From contig NZ_FYEW01000003.1 of the NCBI RefSeq assembly GCF_900187375.1, positions 248,001-312,000 on the forward strand: 64,000 bases of DNA. The letters are read 5' to 3'. A program made the position numbers and the translations under genes. This document shows, piece after piece, positions 1-8,489 of this stretch (positions are counted from its first letter, which is position 1; each line of letters opens with the position of its first letter). Under the pieces are notes generated by a model that did no database searches, was not told the DNA's origin, and saw only the letters and a program-made list of their open reading frames with translations. Origin of the DNA: Hymenobacter gelipurpurascens. Lineage in GTDB: Bacteria; Bacteroidota; Bacteroidia; Cytophagales; Hymenobacteraceae.

Positions 1-983
1 AGTACAAAGCAAACGGTGTAGAAGGCCGTGGGTGAGGCGCCGCGTAACCCAAACAGATACACGCCCACCATCAGGCCGCAAAAGGCCAGAAACAACTGCA
101 GCGCCCTGGTTCTGCTACGCATGAGCTGGCTGAGGCTACCGCTGAGAAAGTCGCCGAACACTAGCCCGAAATAGCACCAGAATACTCCTAGGCCTGCCGT
201 AACGGGGCCCGTGAGGCCGAGCGCTTCGCCAAACTCGGGGGCCAGCGTAATTAGAATGCCTACCACAAACCACAACGGCACCCCAATGAGGAGGCACTTG
301 AGGTAGCGCGCCAGGCGGGGGCCGTTGGTGAACAGAGCGAAGAAGTTGCCGCGCTCCACCGACGAAGCCTTTTTCACCTGCTCAAACATCCCCGATTCGT
401 ACACGCCCACGCGCAAAGCCAGCAGCGCTAGGCCTAGGCCACCTCCCACGAAGTAGGCGTTGCGCCACCCGAACCGCTCCCCCACCCAGTAGGCCAGCAT
501 TGCGCCCGATACGCCTACGGTGGCCACAATCATGGTGCCGTAGCCGCGCTTTTCCTTGGGTAACGTTTCAGATACCAGCGTGATACCGGCGCCCAGTTCG
601 CCCGCTAGGCCTATGCCCGCAATCAAACGCAGCCAGGCATATTGCTCCATCGTCTGCACGAAGCCGTTGGCAATATTGGCCAGGGAGTAGATAAGAATAG
701 AGCCAAACAGCACCGAGAGCCGGCCACGCTTATCACCCAGAACGCCCCACAGAATGCCGCCGAGCAGCATGCCACCCATCTGCATATTGATGAGATACAG
801 CCCCTCGGAGGTAACGGCATCTTTGGCCGTGATGCCCAGATCATTGAGGCTGCGCACCCGCACGATGCTGAACAGAATCAAATCGTAGATATCGACGAAG
901 TAGCCCAAAGCGGCTACTACCACAATGGCACTGAGCAGACCGGTGGTTTTGGGCGGAATAGTAGGAGGGGAGGCGGTTTTCAT
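1..983 (-). CDS. MFS transporter, sugar/metabolite porter type (partial, C-terminus beyond left edge)
   Basis: About 327 N-terminal residues are visible; the gene runs off the left edge. It reads as a polytopic inner-membrane permease. After TM2 there is the MFS signature loop GVLGDKRGRLSVL (motif A, GxLxDrxGR), and after TM4 the ERLG-type stretch GLAGELGAGITLVSET followed by LPKEKRG, typical of the sugar porter and metabolite:H+ symporter branches. The ATG at 983-981 gives a short cytoplasmic N-terminus (MKTASPPTIPPKTT) before TM1. It lies 65 bp downstream of the CDF exporter gene on the same strand, so it may be co-transcribed with it. The substrate cannot be told from sequence; the family includes transporters for sugars, organic acids and drugs. 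The family call is firm and the substrate is unknown. Confidence 0.85.
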   Translation of the reverse strand, partial: MKTASPPTIPPKTTGLLSAIVVVAALGYFVDIYDLILFSIVRVRSLNDLGITAKDAVTSEGLYLINMQMGGMLLGGILWGVLGDKRGRLSVLFGSILIYSLANIANGFVQTMEQYAWLRLIAGIGLAGELGAGITLVSETLPKEKRGYGTMIVATVGVSGAMLAYWVGERFGWRNAYFVGGGLGLALLALRVGVYESGMFEQVKKASSVERGNFFALFTNGPRLARYLKCLLIGVPLWFVVGILITLAPEFGEALGLTGPVTAGLGVFWCYFGLVFGDFLSGSLSQLMRSRTRALQLFLAFCGLMVGVYLFGLRGASPTAFYTVCFV

Positions 984-1043
984 TAAGTAGGAATTGAGAA
1001 CCGCAGATTACGCAATTTTCCTCGGCCTACCAGCCCTCCGTGA

Positions 1044-1057
1044 GTGGCCTAGGCCAC
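1044..1057. repeat. Palindrome GTGGCCTAGGCCAC, a full copy of the iterated GGCCTAG word
   Basis: This is a perfect 14-bp palindrome. Its central CTA (1049-1051) is the TAG stop codon of the CDF gene on the minus strand. It is one of roughly 80 GGCCTAG or CTAGGCC sites that I counted by eye across the window; see findings. Confidence 0.8.
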
Positions 1058-1984
1058 TAGCTCCTCGCAGCAGCCATGCGGGCCCATGCCCGGCATATTG
1101 TCCTCGAGCTGCACCGTGGAGTGCCCGATGCCAAACTCGTGCTCCAGATCGTGCTGCAGGGTTTGCAGAAACTTATTGTCGAGGCCGGGCTGGCCGGGGC
1201 GCACGAGGTGGGCCGTAAGGGCGGTGTCGCGGGTGCTGAGAGGCCAGATGTGCAGGTCGTGGACTTGCGTAACGCCGGGGCGCGCCAGCAAAAACTCCCG
1301 GACAGCGGTTACATCAATGCCTTCGGGCACGGCCTGCAGACTGAGCTGCACGGTTTCGCGCAGCAAACCCCAGGAACTCACGCCCACTACGCCCAGAATC
1401 ACGAAGCTGATAACCGGATCGAGCCAGAGCCAGCCCGTAAAGTACACCAGCGCGCCACCCACTACCACGCCCACCGACACGAGCATGTCCGTGAGCATGT
1501 GCAGATATGCCCCACGCACGTTCACGTCGCCCTTTTGTCCGCTCCGGAAAAGCCAGGCCGTAAAGCCGTTGATCAGGATTCCTAGGCCAGCCAGCAGCAT
1601 CACTGCCGAGCCATTTACCGGGGCCGGATGGCGCAAATGGTCAATGGTTTCCCACAGAATAAACCCCAGGGCCAAATAAAGTAGGGCGGCATTTACCAGC
1701 GCCGCCTGTATGGTAATGCCCTTATAGCCATAGGTATATCGCTCCGTAGCGCGGCGGGCGGCTAGCACAGAGGCACCCCAAGCCAGAGCCAGGCTCAACA
1801 CATCAGATAGGTTGTGGCCCGCATCGGAAAGCAGGGCCGCTGAGTTGGCCCATAGGCCACCCGCTGCCTCGCCTGCCACAAAGAGCAGGTTGAGAATGAT
1901 GCCCCATTTGAAGGCCTGGCTGAAATTGCCATCGGCGGGAGGGCCGTGGTGCGCGTGGTCGTGTCCGGAGTGGTCGTGGGGCAT
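1049..1984 (-). CDS. Cation diffusion facilitator (CDF) metal exporter, CzcD/ZitB type
   Basis: This 311-residue protein is predicted to export divalent cations (Zn, Co, Cd or similar) from the cytosol in exchange for protons. The N-terminus is His-rich (HDHSGHDHAHH), as in many CzcD/ZitB proteins. Six membrane segments are apparent. TM2 carries SDAGHNLSD and TM5 carries HMLTD, which together form the intramembrane metal site in this family. The C-terminal third (from about residue 210) is the ferredoxin-like cytoplasmic dimer domain with HDLHIWPLS, where family members bind regulatory metal. The stop codon lies inside a GGCCTAGGCC palindrome. The gene sits downstream of a TonB receptor and a His-rich small exported protein on the same strand, which supports a metal-homeostasis role. 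The metal itself is inferred. Confidence 0.93.
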   Translation of the reverse strand: MPHDHSGHDHAHHGPPADGNFSQAFKWGIILNLLFVAGEAAGGLWANSAALLSDAGHNLSDVLSLALAWGASVLAARRATERYTYGYKGITIQAALVNAALLYLALGFILWETIDHLRHPAPVNGSAVMLLAGLGILINGFTAWLFRSGQKGDVNVRGAYLHMLTDMLVSVGVVVGGALVYFTGWLWLDPVISFVILGVVGVSSWGLLRETVQLSLQAVPEGIDVTAVREFLLARPGVTQVHDLHIWPLSTRDTALTAHLVRPGQPGLDNKFLQTLQHDLEHEFGIGHSTVQLEDNMPGMGPHGCCEELVA

Positions 1985-2072
1985 AGCAGTAAGGTACGCC
2001 AGAGAACCCAGGACGGTTTACGGACAGTGGCGTTTGCGGCTGTCGGTTGAGCTAGCAAGTATTAATAAGGAA

Positions 2073-2166
2073 CGTCCTGTTGAGCGGAGTCGAAGCATCT
2101 CTACCCCTTCTCTAGGCCAGTTAGTTAGCCAGAGGTAGAGATGCTTCGACTCCGCTCAGCATGACA
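2073..2166. repeat. Intergenic palindromic repeat, 25-bp perfect arms (family copy A)
   Basis: The arms at 2081-2105 and 2134-2158 are perfect reverse complements (TGAGCGGAGTCGAAGCATCT plus CTACC), separated by 28 nt that contain a CTAGGCC word. The outer ends match the start of the copy at 48903-48994 (TGTCATGCTGAGC). Copies A and B differ in the middle of the arm, but both arms change together, so the folded structure is preserved. It lies between the CDF gene and the TonB receptor gene. It resembles REP or MITE-like elements; no transposase is nearby. Confidence 0.85.
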
Positions 2167-2249
2167 GATACTTGGGCAACGTCAGCACACGAGAGGATTC
2201 GGCTGCATCTCTACAGCCGTTCGTAGAGCATGGGCGCAAACGGATCTTA

Positions 2250-4697
2250 CTATTTAAAGCTCAGCGGTATTACCAGTTTTACACTCATAGTGCGGCCCAT
2301 GTTGTACACGCCCATGCGGCCGGTGGCGTAGTTGACGGCCGTGTATTTCAGGCGGCTCAGGTGATTCTGGTAGGCCACATCGAACAGGTTGTTGGCGGCC
2401 AGATACAGCGAAAACAGCGTTTTGTCTTCGCTATTCACGACGTCGGTGCCCAGACCTACGTTTACGAGCGTGTAGCCGGGCGTGCGGGTTTCCGTGTCGA
2501 AAGCGGAGAAAATGCGGTTCTGCGCGAAGTTGTGCTCCACGGCGCCGCGGGCATACAGATTGTGCAGGCGCGAGGTGCCCACCTTCCGGAAGTTCACCCG
2601 CAGCTCCGATTGCAGCCTATCGGCGGGAATGAACGGCAGGTACTGCTGGCCTTCAGGCTGGTCGAACTCCAGGGCGCGCACCATCGAAAAGGAGTTCTCG
2701 AAGTGCAGCCAGTCGAGGGGGTGGGGGTGAAGGTCGATGCTGACCTCGCCACCCGCCAGCCGGGCATCGCCCTGGCCGTAGCGGAATACCCGGTCGCCGT
2801 CGAGGCTCAACGAATCGGAGCCGGCGGCACTAGCGATGCGGCGCGGGAAGATGTAGTTGCTGATGCGGTTGCGAAACGCGTCCACTGACAGGCTTACGTG
2901 GTCGGAAGTGAAGTCTAAGCCACCATCCAACTGGAAGCTGGTTTCGGGCTTAAGGTTGGGCTCCCCGATTTCGTAGCGCGTGGTGCCTTCGTGCACGCCG
3001 TTGGAGCCCAGCTCGGCAATATTAGGCGCCCGGAAGCCGCGGGCTACGTTGGCCTTCACCAGCCATTTCTCGCTCAGGTTGTAGGCCCCGCCCACGCTGC
3101 CGCTCACATTGCGAAATGTACTTTTGAAGCCCGGAAACTTGGTTTCGCCCTGGCCGGCTGGTACGGGCAGCTCGTCTTCATTCAGGTACAGCGCATCGGC
3201 CGTGATGCGGCGAATATCATAGCGTAGGCCACCGCTCAGGTCCAACTTGCCGAAGGATTTCTTGGTGACCCCAAACAGGCCGCCATCCAAGAGGCTGTAG
3301 GCCGGTATCAGGAATTCGACGCCCTTGTTCTGGTTTTGCTGCTGCATGCCGCTCACGCCCACGGTGGTGTTCCAGCCGTTCAGTTCGGGCAGAAACCAAC
3401 GCAACGCGTAGTCTACGGTGCGCAGCTGGAAAAACAACGACTTCTCGTCGTAATCGGTGGGGTTACCGAACTCCCGGCGCAGGTTCTGCTGCCAGCCCAC
3501 GTTCAGGGTAAGCCGGTGCTGGCCCAGAATGAAGTTGTTATCGGTGCCGATGCGCAGGTGGTTGATCTGCTGGCGTGGCACATCCAGCCCGTAGCCCGAG
3601 AAGCCGCGGCCCGTCACGATTTCTGTTTCATCGAGGCTATTGGTGCGCAGGAAGCGGCCCGATACAGAGTCCCGCTCACCTTCAATGAGGCCTAGGATCT
3701 GGTTGAAGCTATTGAACGTGAGGTGCGAGTAGCCCCAGCTTTTATTGACGCCCACGTAGCCGCTGCCGTTCAGCTCCCGAAAACCGGAGTTGTACACGCG
3801 GCCATCGTAGCGGTTGCGGTAGTCGGCGGCTACTTTGCCCGAGCCGCGCACCAGCCAGTTGAAGCCGTTCAGGTTGCCGGCGTTCATGAGGGAGTAGCCC
3901 TGCTGGTAGTTGTTGGTCTGGTAGTTAGCCGCCACCGAGCCGATAATACGGCCATCTTCCACGGGGTCTTGGGGCAGGAAGTTGATAACACCAGCCAGGC
4001 CATCGGAGCCATACAGCAGGGAGCCGGGGCCTTTGATAATCTCGGCCCGATCAATGCTGAATTCGTCAATCTCGATGCCGTGCTCATCGCCCCATTGCTG
4101 ACCTTCCTGCTTGGCGCCGTTGTTGAGCGTAATCACGCGGTTCGAGCCCAGCCCCCGGATTACGGGTTTGCTGATGGCAGCACCAGTCGTTATCTGGCTA
4201 ACGCCGGGTGTGTGGGCAATAGCATCAACGGCATTGGTAGCGGCGGCCTGGCGCAGGCTCGTTTGGTCTACAATGCTGGTCGGGATGGAGGAGCGGCGCA
4301 TCTCGGTGCTAGCCGAAACCCCCGTGACAACCACCTGCCCGATTTCGGTTTCAGTAGGTGTAAGCGTTACTTCCAGGGGCTGCCCGGTGCTGGTATCTAC
4401 GGTGCGCGCCACGGTGGTGAAGCCCACAAAGCGCACCTGCATCAGAAACCGCCCTTTGGGAAGATTGGCGAACTGAAAAGAGCCATCGGCAGCGGTAGAG
4501 GTAGCCTGCCGCAAGTCAGGGAAAACTACGGTGGCGCCTGGGAGTGCCTCGCCAGAAGCCTCATCCGTAACGCGGCCTTTAACTGGAACGGCGGCAACCG
4601 CCATCCGCACTGGCCTAGCCGCATTTGGCGCTGGAGTTTGAGCGAAAGCACCACCAGTCAGCAGCGCTAGGCCAGTAGTGAAAATAAATCGGGACAT
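2250..4697 (-). CDS. TonB-dependent outer-membrane receptor with N-terminal carboxypeptidase-like domain
   Basis: This 815-residue protein is an outer-membrane active importer driven by TonB. In order it has a signal peptide ending in GGAFA-Q, a CarboxypepD_reg-like beta-sandwich (VKGRVTDEASGEALPGATVV, about 35-115), a plug domain (VVVTGVSASTEMRRSS through IKGPGSLLYGSDGLAGVINF, about 120-245) and a 22-strand barrel ending in VKLVIPLSFK. The plug contains KQEGQQWGDEHGIEIDEF, a motif I associate from memory with Bacteroidota receptors near metal exporters. I chose the ATG at 4697 because it starts directly at the signal peptide; the in-frame extension to 4805 is Cys/His-rich and unlikely. The upstream neighbour is the His-rich small protein and the downstream neighbour is the CDF exporter. 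Metal or metallophore uptake is inferred; the receptor class is certain. Confidence 0.95.
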   Translation of the reverse strand: MSRFIFTTGLALLTGGAFAQTPAPNAARPVRMAVAAVPVKGRVTDEASGEALPGATVVFPDLRQATSTAADGSFQFANLPKGRFLMQVRFVGFTTVARTVDTSTGQPLEVTLTPTETEIGQVVVTGVSASTEMRRSSIPTSIVDQTSLRQAAATNAVDAIAHTPGVSQITTGAAISKPVIRGLGSNRVITLNNGAKQEGQQWGDEHGIEIDEFSIDRAEIIKGPGSLLYGSDGLAGVINFLPQDPVEDGRIIGSVAANYQTNNYQQGYSLMNAGNLNGFNWLVRGSGKVAADYRNRYDGRVYNSGFRELNGSGYVGVNKSWGYSHLTFNSFNQILGLIEGERDSVSGRFLRTNSLDETEIVTGRGFSGYGLDVPRQQINHLRIGTDNNFILGQHRLTLNVGWQQNLRREFGNPTDYDEKSLFFQLRTVDYALRWFLPELNGWNTTVGVSGMQQQNQNKGVEFLIPAYSLLDGGLFGVTKKSFGKLDLSGGLRYDIRRITADALYLNEDELPVPAGQGETKFPGFKSTFRNVSGSVGGAYNLSEKWLVKANVARGFRAPNIAELGSNGVHEGTTRYEIGEPNLKPETSFQLDGGLDFTSDHVSLSVDAFRNRISNYIFPRRIASAAGSDSLSLDGDRVFRYGQGDARLAGGEVSIDLHPHPLDWLHFENSFSMVRALEFDQPEGQQYLPFIPADRLQSELRVNFRKVGTSRLHNLYARGAVEHNFAQNRIFSAFDTETRTPGYTLVNVGLGTDVVNSEDKTLFSLYLAANNLFDVAYQNHLSRLKYTAVNYATGRMGVYNMGRTMSVKLVIPLSFK

Positions 4698-4925
4698 AGT
4701 ATGCGAATTACGCAGAAGCCAATGAGTGAAGCATGAGGATGCGCAGACTGCACAGCAGCCGCAAAGCATGGCGCAGCACCAAACAAAAGCTGTTGGTGCC
4801 TGCACGAGAATCCTCAGAAAAGTAAGTGTACTTGCAGGGGCCTCGCCCGGAAAAAATCAGGCGGTGGCGTAAACCACACGGTAAAAGCCCGTGAATAGGC
4901 AGCTGCAGGTAGAAACGGAAGTGGC

Positions 4926-5267
4926 CTAGGCCAGACTAGGTGGGCCACGTAGGCCTGTCTTCGGAGTGAAAACGGCGAATGCACCGGGCAGCGGCGGAAC
5001 TGCGGCCGCTGAGCGGTAGATAACGAGTTCCAGCGGCAGCGCTAACGGCTCGGGCGTTTGGAAAAGCTCCTTGTAAAACTGATCGACGTCGCAGTGCTGG
5101 TGCTTGGCAGAAAGCAAGGCTTTCTCTTTGGGCCAGTTGCGGGCCTGGGTTGGTTCCTCGGTGGTGTGTTCGTGCGCGTGCAGGGCCAGTACCCATGCAT
5201 CGGGCAACAGCACCCGCGCAAAGCACAGGAGCAGCACCAAAGCCAGCCGGGACCGAAGAGTACGCAT
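4926..5267 (-). CDS. Small exported His/Cys-containing protein upstream of the TonB receptor
   Basis: This 113-residue protein has a hydrophobic N-terminus (RLALVLLLCFARVLLPDAWV) that looks like a signal peptide or anchor. The mature part has possible metal-binding residues: LHAHEHTTEE and KHQHCDVDQFY. The rest is not recognisable. Small proteins with an HQHCDVxQFY-like motif next to TonB receptors and metal exporters are, as far as I recall, a recurrent unnamed Bacteroidota type. I chose the ATG at 5267; an in-frame TTG nine bases upstream is less likely. The stop codon (4926-4928) lies inside GTGGCCTAGGCC. A good TACATTTG -7 box lies 26 bp upstream. Its role in metal delivery or sensing is inference. 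Confidence 0.7.
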   Translation of the reverse strand: MRTLRSRLALVLLLCFARVLLPDAWVLALHAHEHTTEEPTQARNWPKEKALLSAKHQHCDVDQFYKELFQTPEPLALPLELVIYRSAAAVPPLPGAFAVFTPKTGLRGPPSLA

Positions 5268-5292
5268 TTGCAACAATGTGTCGTTTGTGGAA

Positions 5293-5300
5293 CAAATGTA
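5293..5300 (-). promoter_or_regulatory. Bacteroidota -7 box TACATTTG upstream of the small His-rich protein
   Basis: On the minus strand this is an exact TAnnTTTG match, 26 bp upstream of the ATG. A TTG lies 15 bp upstream and another 24 bp upstream; neither has the ideal spacing of about 19-20. It may drive the small protein, the receptor and the CDF gene together. Confidence 0.5.
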
Positions 5301-5437
5301 AAGCTAAATCCTCACCAACCTACTCAACTGGCCTAGGAAGCTCCATCATCCTTCACGCAACCTTAACTCTCTGAGAACATGCAATAAATATGCTTGTCCG
5401 AGCTTTGCAGCATCATAATCCTGTAAACAAGCTTCCT

Positions 5438-5539
5438 ATGAAAACGCTCTCTTTCCGTCTGTTGCTGCGCCTGGCTGCCGTATTGCGTCCTGCCCCGAAA
5501 CCAACCGCATTAGGTAGTGCCGAGACCTTATTTATATGA
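5438..5539 (+). CDS. Possible 33-residue peptide (doubtful)
   Basis: The frame starts at an ATG and encodes a basic, hydrophobic N-terminus (MKTLSFRLLLRLAAVL) followed by a Pro/Ala-rich tail. It could be the degraded remnant of a signal peptide from a lost exported protein. Its stop overlaps the ATG of a second, 54-residue frame. There is no recognisable family and no strong promoter, so it may be chance. Confidence 0.2.
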   Translation: MKTLSFRLLLRLAAVLRPAPKPTALGSAETLFI

Positions 5540-5798
5540 GTGGCACGGCACAGCCATCGTTCGGATATCGGCTTGCACGTTTCGGGTATCGTTCAGCTGA
5601 TAGTGCGAGACGACTACAAGAAGTTAGAAGTAAAATTATAAACTTTTCCAAGGCTAGTATATCTGCCAAGCCAACATCAGGGCAAGCTATAAGAGCCTGA
5701 TAGATGCGTTATTAATTGCTTGTCGTTGGTATGGAGAAGTTCAACGAGGGAAAAGTTTACTCTATCTATAATTGAACGAAACTAATAAGTGCTCAGGT

Positions 5799-5806
5799 TA
5801 CCTTTG
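5799..5806 (+). promoter_or_regulatory. -7 box TACCTTTG upstream of the STAS-like gene
   Basis: This is an exact TAnnTTTG match, 42 bp before the ATG at 5849. An upstream TTG at 5772-5774 is 24 bp away, somewhat longer than the usual 17-23. The sequence is identical to the -7 boxes at 9973 and 53264. Confidence 0.5.
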
Positions 5807-5848
5807 TATATACATCGGTTAGGTTCCGGTGGATGAGGTATCTGCAGT

Positions 5849-6295
5849 ATGGTTGGTGTGTTTGGGTCTTTGTGCGTGCAAGTAGCGCCACAGGGACAAT
5901 TGTTGCGGTGGAAATGGCAGGATGCGGCTTCGTACGAGAGTTTTCAGCAGTCTTTTGAACTGATAGTGGCGGCTTCCCGTGACCATAGCGTGACGCAATG
6001 GCTGGCCGATCTTAGTACGATGTCTCCTTTGGGCATCAATGAGCAGCAATGGCTTAGTGAAAACTGGCTGGTACAGTTTGCCGCGTTGGGTATTCACCGG
6101 ATAGCGCTCATCGAGCCAAACAGCCTGCATAATCAGCTCGTTATTGAAAGCGTATTGGCCGATGGCCGACGCTACACCCACGCCGACATACAGTTCTTCG
6201 CCGATGTGCCCGCCGCCCTCGATTGGCTGACCATGTCGGATGCAGGCGTGATAGAAACGCTGGAGCAAGAGTGGCAAGCCGTGTTGGCGGGGTAG
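5849..6295 (+). CDS. STAS-like (SpoIIAA-fold) cytoplasmic protein
   Basis: This soluble 148-residue protein has no signal peptide or membrane segment. The pattern of a central strand LIVAASRDHSVTQWLADLSTM, then a helix, then IHRIALIEPNSLHNQLVIES, and a final DVPAALDWL helix fits the STAS/SEC14-like small proteins common in Hymenobacter, where they appear as stand-alone copies with no known partner. No kinase, phosphatase or sigma-factor gene is adjacent, so I cannot assign it to a partner-switching pathway. The family is a fold-level guess from pattern; function is unknown. Confidence 0.6.
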   Translation: MVGVFGSLCVQVAPQGQLLRWKWQDAASYESFQQSFELIVAASRDHSVTQWLADLSTMSPLGINEQQWLSENWLVQFAALGIHRIALIEPNSLHNQLVIESVLADGRRYTHADIQFFADVPAALDWLTMSDAGVIETLEQEWQAVLAG

Positions 6296-6459
6296 AGAAG
6301 CCGGGAAAAGTGGCCTACTAACAGGCGTTTGCGCTGCCAAACTGGCAGCTGTATTGGAAGTGGAATGTGGTTTGAAACGCGAATGATCCGCCCGCTAGCC
6401 CCTGGCTTGCTGGCATTTCGTCTGATTTTTCGTTTTTAACTCCACTTTTCCAACGCACC

Positions 6460-8295
6460 ATGCAAGAGAAAGGCAGCATCTCGATTCATACCGAGAATAT
6501 CTTCCCCATCATCAAGAAATTCCTGTATTCTGACCACGAAATATTCCTGCGGGAGTTGGTCAGCAATGCCGTGGATGCCACGCAGAAGCTGAAGAGCCTA
6601 GGCCAGTTAGGTGAGTTCAAAGGCGAACTAGGCGACCTGAAAGTGAAGGTAAGCGTGGATAAAGAGGCCCGCACCATCACCATCTCCGACCGCGGCCTGG
6701 GCATGACGGGTGAGGAAATCAAGAAGTACATCAACCAGATTGCTTTCTCGGGCGCTTCGGAGTTCGTGGAGAAGTATAAGGAGCAGGATGCCGCCACCAA
6801 AGACCAGATCATCGGTAAGTTTGGTATGGGCTTCTACTCGGCCTTTATGGTGGCCAGCGAGGTAGAAATCTTCTCCAAAAGCTACCAGGAAGGCACTGAA
6901 GCCGCCCACTGGACCTGCGACGGCAGCACGGAGTTCACGCTCGAAACCGCTGACAAAACCGACCGCGGTACCGATATCGTGCTGCACGTAGCCGAAGACT
7001 CCGATGAGTTTCTGGAACCGGCGCGCCTGCGCACCATCCTCACCAAGTACTGCAAATTCCTGCCCATCGAAATCGAGTTCGAAGGGACGGTAATCAACCA
7101 GACGGCTCCCATCTGGACCAAGCAGCCCGCCGAGCTGACCGACGAAGACTACAAGAAGTTCTACCACGAGCTCTACCCCATGTCGATGGATGAGCCCTTG
7201 TTCTGGATTCATCTCAACGTCGATTATCCGTTCAACCTGACGGGTATTCTGTACTTCCCGAAGGTAAAGGACGAGCTGCAGTTCCAGCGCAACAAAATCC
7301 AGCTCTATTCGCGCCAGGTGTTTATTACTGATGAGGTAAAGGACGTGGTGCCCGAGTTCCTGATGCTGCTGCACGGCGTTATCGACTCGCCGGATATTCC
7401 GTTGAACGTGTCGCGCAGCTTCCTGCAGGCCGATGCAGCCGTTAAGAAAATCAACACCTACATCACGAAGAAGGTAGCTGACAAGCTCTCCGAGCTGTAC
7501 CGGAAAGACCGCGCTGGTTTCGAGGAGAAATGGTCGGATATCGGGCTGTTCGTGAAGTACGGCATGCTCTCCGACGAGAAGTTCTATGAGAAGGCCAAGG
7601 ATTTTGCACTGATGCAGAACGTGGCCGGCAAATTCTTCACCCTAACGGAGTATCAGGAGCACGTACAGGCCAACCAGAAAGACAAGAACGACCAGACCGT
7701 GGTGCTCTATACCACCGACCCCGAGGCGCAGCACACCTTCGTGCAGGCCGCTCAGGATCGGGGCTACGATGTGCTGAAGTTGGATGCCGTACTGGACCCG
7801 CACTTCATTGGGCAGCTGGAGCAGAAGCTGGAGAAAACCACTTTCAAGCGCGTTGACGCCGACACGGTGGGCAAACTCATCGAGAAAGAGGAGCAGCAGG
7901 AAAGCGTGCTCAGCGACGATGACAAAACCAAGCTGCAGGAGCTGTTCAAAGGTGCCATCAGCAACGACCAGATGCACGTGCAGGTAGAGGCGCTTTCGCC
8001 GCAGGATGCCCCGGTTATCATCACGCTGCCTGAGTTCATGCGCCGCATGAAAGACATGCAGCGTACGGGCGGTGGCGGCGGCATGCAGATGTTCGGCAAC
8101 CTGCCCGATAGCTACACGGTGAGCGTCAATGCCAACCACCCAATTTCACAGCGTGTACTGAAAGCGGATGGTGACGCTGGCAGCAAGCTCGCCCGGCAGG
8201 CCTACGACCTGGCGCTGCTGGCGCAAGGTATGCTGAAAGGCGAAGCGCTAACTGCGTTTGTGAAGCGCAGCGCTGATTTATTGGCCGCTGAGTAG
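6460..8295 (+). CDS. htpG: Hsp90-family molecular chaperone HtpG
   Basis: This 611-residue cytosolic ATP-dependent chaperone has the normal family length. The GHKL (Bergerat) ATP site is plain: ELVSNAVDATQKL (Mg-binding Asn), DRGLGMT and GKFGMGFYSAFMV within the first 130 residues. The middle domain contains the conserved LNVSRSFLQAD stretch, with the catalytic-loop Arg, near residue 315. The C-terminal dimerisation domain begins around 490. The Gly/Met-rich RTGGGGGMQM insert near 535 is a local feature. It is a single-gene unit followed by a clear hairpin terminator. Usually heat-inducible in other bacteria, but I see no specific heat-shock operator here. Confidence 0.98.
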   Translation: MQEKGSISIHTENIFPIIKKFLYSDHEIFLRELVSNAVDATQKLKSLGQLGEFKGELGDLKVKVSVDKEARTITISDRGLGMTGEEIKKYINQIAFSGASEFVEKYKEQDAATKDQIIGKFGMGFYSAFMVASEVEIFSKSYQEGTEAAHWTCDGSTEFTLETADKTDRGTDIVLHVAEDSDEFLEPARLRTILTKYCKFLPIEIEFEGTVINQTAPIWTKQPAELTDEDYKKFYHELYPMSMDEPLFWIHLNVDYPFNLTGILYFPKVKDELQFQRNKIQLYSRQVFITDEVKDVVPEFLMLLHGVIDSPDIPLNVSRSFLQADAAVKKINTYITKKVADKLSELYRKDRAGFEEKWSDIGLFVKYGMLSDEKFYEKAKDFALMQNVAGKFFTLTEYQEHVQANQKDKNDQTVVLYTTDPEAQHTFVQAAQDRGYDVLKLDAVLDPHFIGQLEQKLEKTTFKRVDADTVGKLIEKEEQQESVLSDDDKTKLQELFKGAISNDQMHVQVEALSPQDAPVIITLPEFMRRMKDMQRTGGGGGMQMFGNLPDSYTVSVNANHPISQRVLKADGDAGSKLARQAYDLALLAQGMLKGEALTAFVKRSADLLAAE

Positions 8296-8325
8296 TCTTA
8301 AAAAGTATTCATAGTATAAAGTAGT

Positions 8326-8360
8326 ACAAACCCCTTGGCCTTATAGGTTGAGGGGTTTGT
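8326..8360 (+). terminator. Hairpin terminator after htpG
   Basis: Perfect 10-bp arms ACAAACCCCT / AGGGGTTTGT flank a 15-nt loop, 30 bp after the htpG stop. The run of T after the stem is weak. Confidence 0.65.
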
Positions 8361-8489
8361 GTTTACAGTGTGTTTATGGAAAGTGGCCTAGGCGTTGGCA
8401 GAAGGAAGGTTTAAATGGCTGATCAATCTGGCGGGCACCAAACTCCTATATATTTACGTTCGATGCTGCGAATTCCGTCTGTCCTCCCC

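Larger units (their letters stand above)
5268..5848. other. Gene-poor stretch with two tiny overlapping reading frames
   Basis: This 580-bp AT-richer stretch separates the divergent metal cluster and the STAS-like gene. It holds the TACATTTG promoter of the minus-strand gene, a GGCCTAG word near 5331, and two tiny plus-strand frames: 5438-5539 (33 residues) and 5536-5700 (54 residues), which overlap by ATGA. I see no similarity to any known protein in the second. Near its right end is the TACCTTTG box of the next gene. No RNA gene or repeat is recognisable. Confidence 0.5.

Noticed and set aside
3723..4670. Long open frame (about 315 codons) opposite the TonB receptor gene
   Set aside because: It lies entirely antisense to a receptor with clear domains, has no recognisable motif and is explained by the GC-rich codon usage of the real gene.
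4698..4805. Extended N-terminus of the TonB receptor
   Set aside because: The extension is Cys/His-rich and not signal-like; a normal signal peptide begins at 4697.
6628..7374. Open frame of about 248 codons opposite htpG
   Set aside because: It is antisense to htpG, with no family features.
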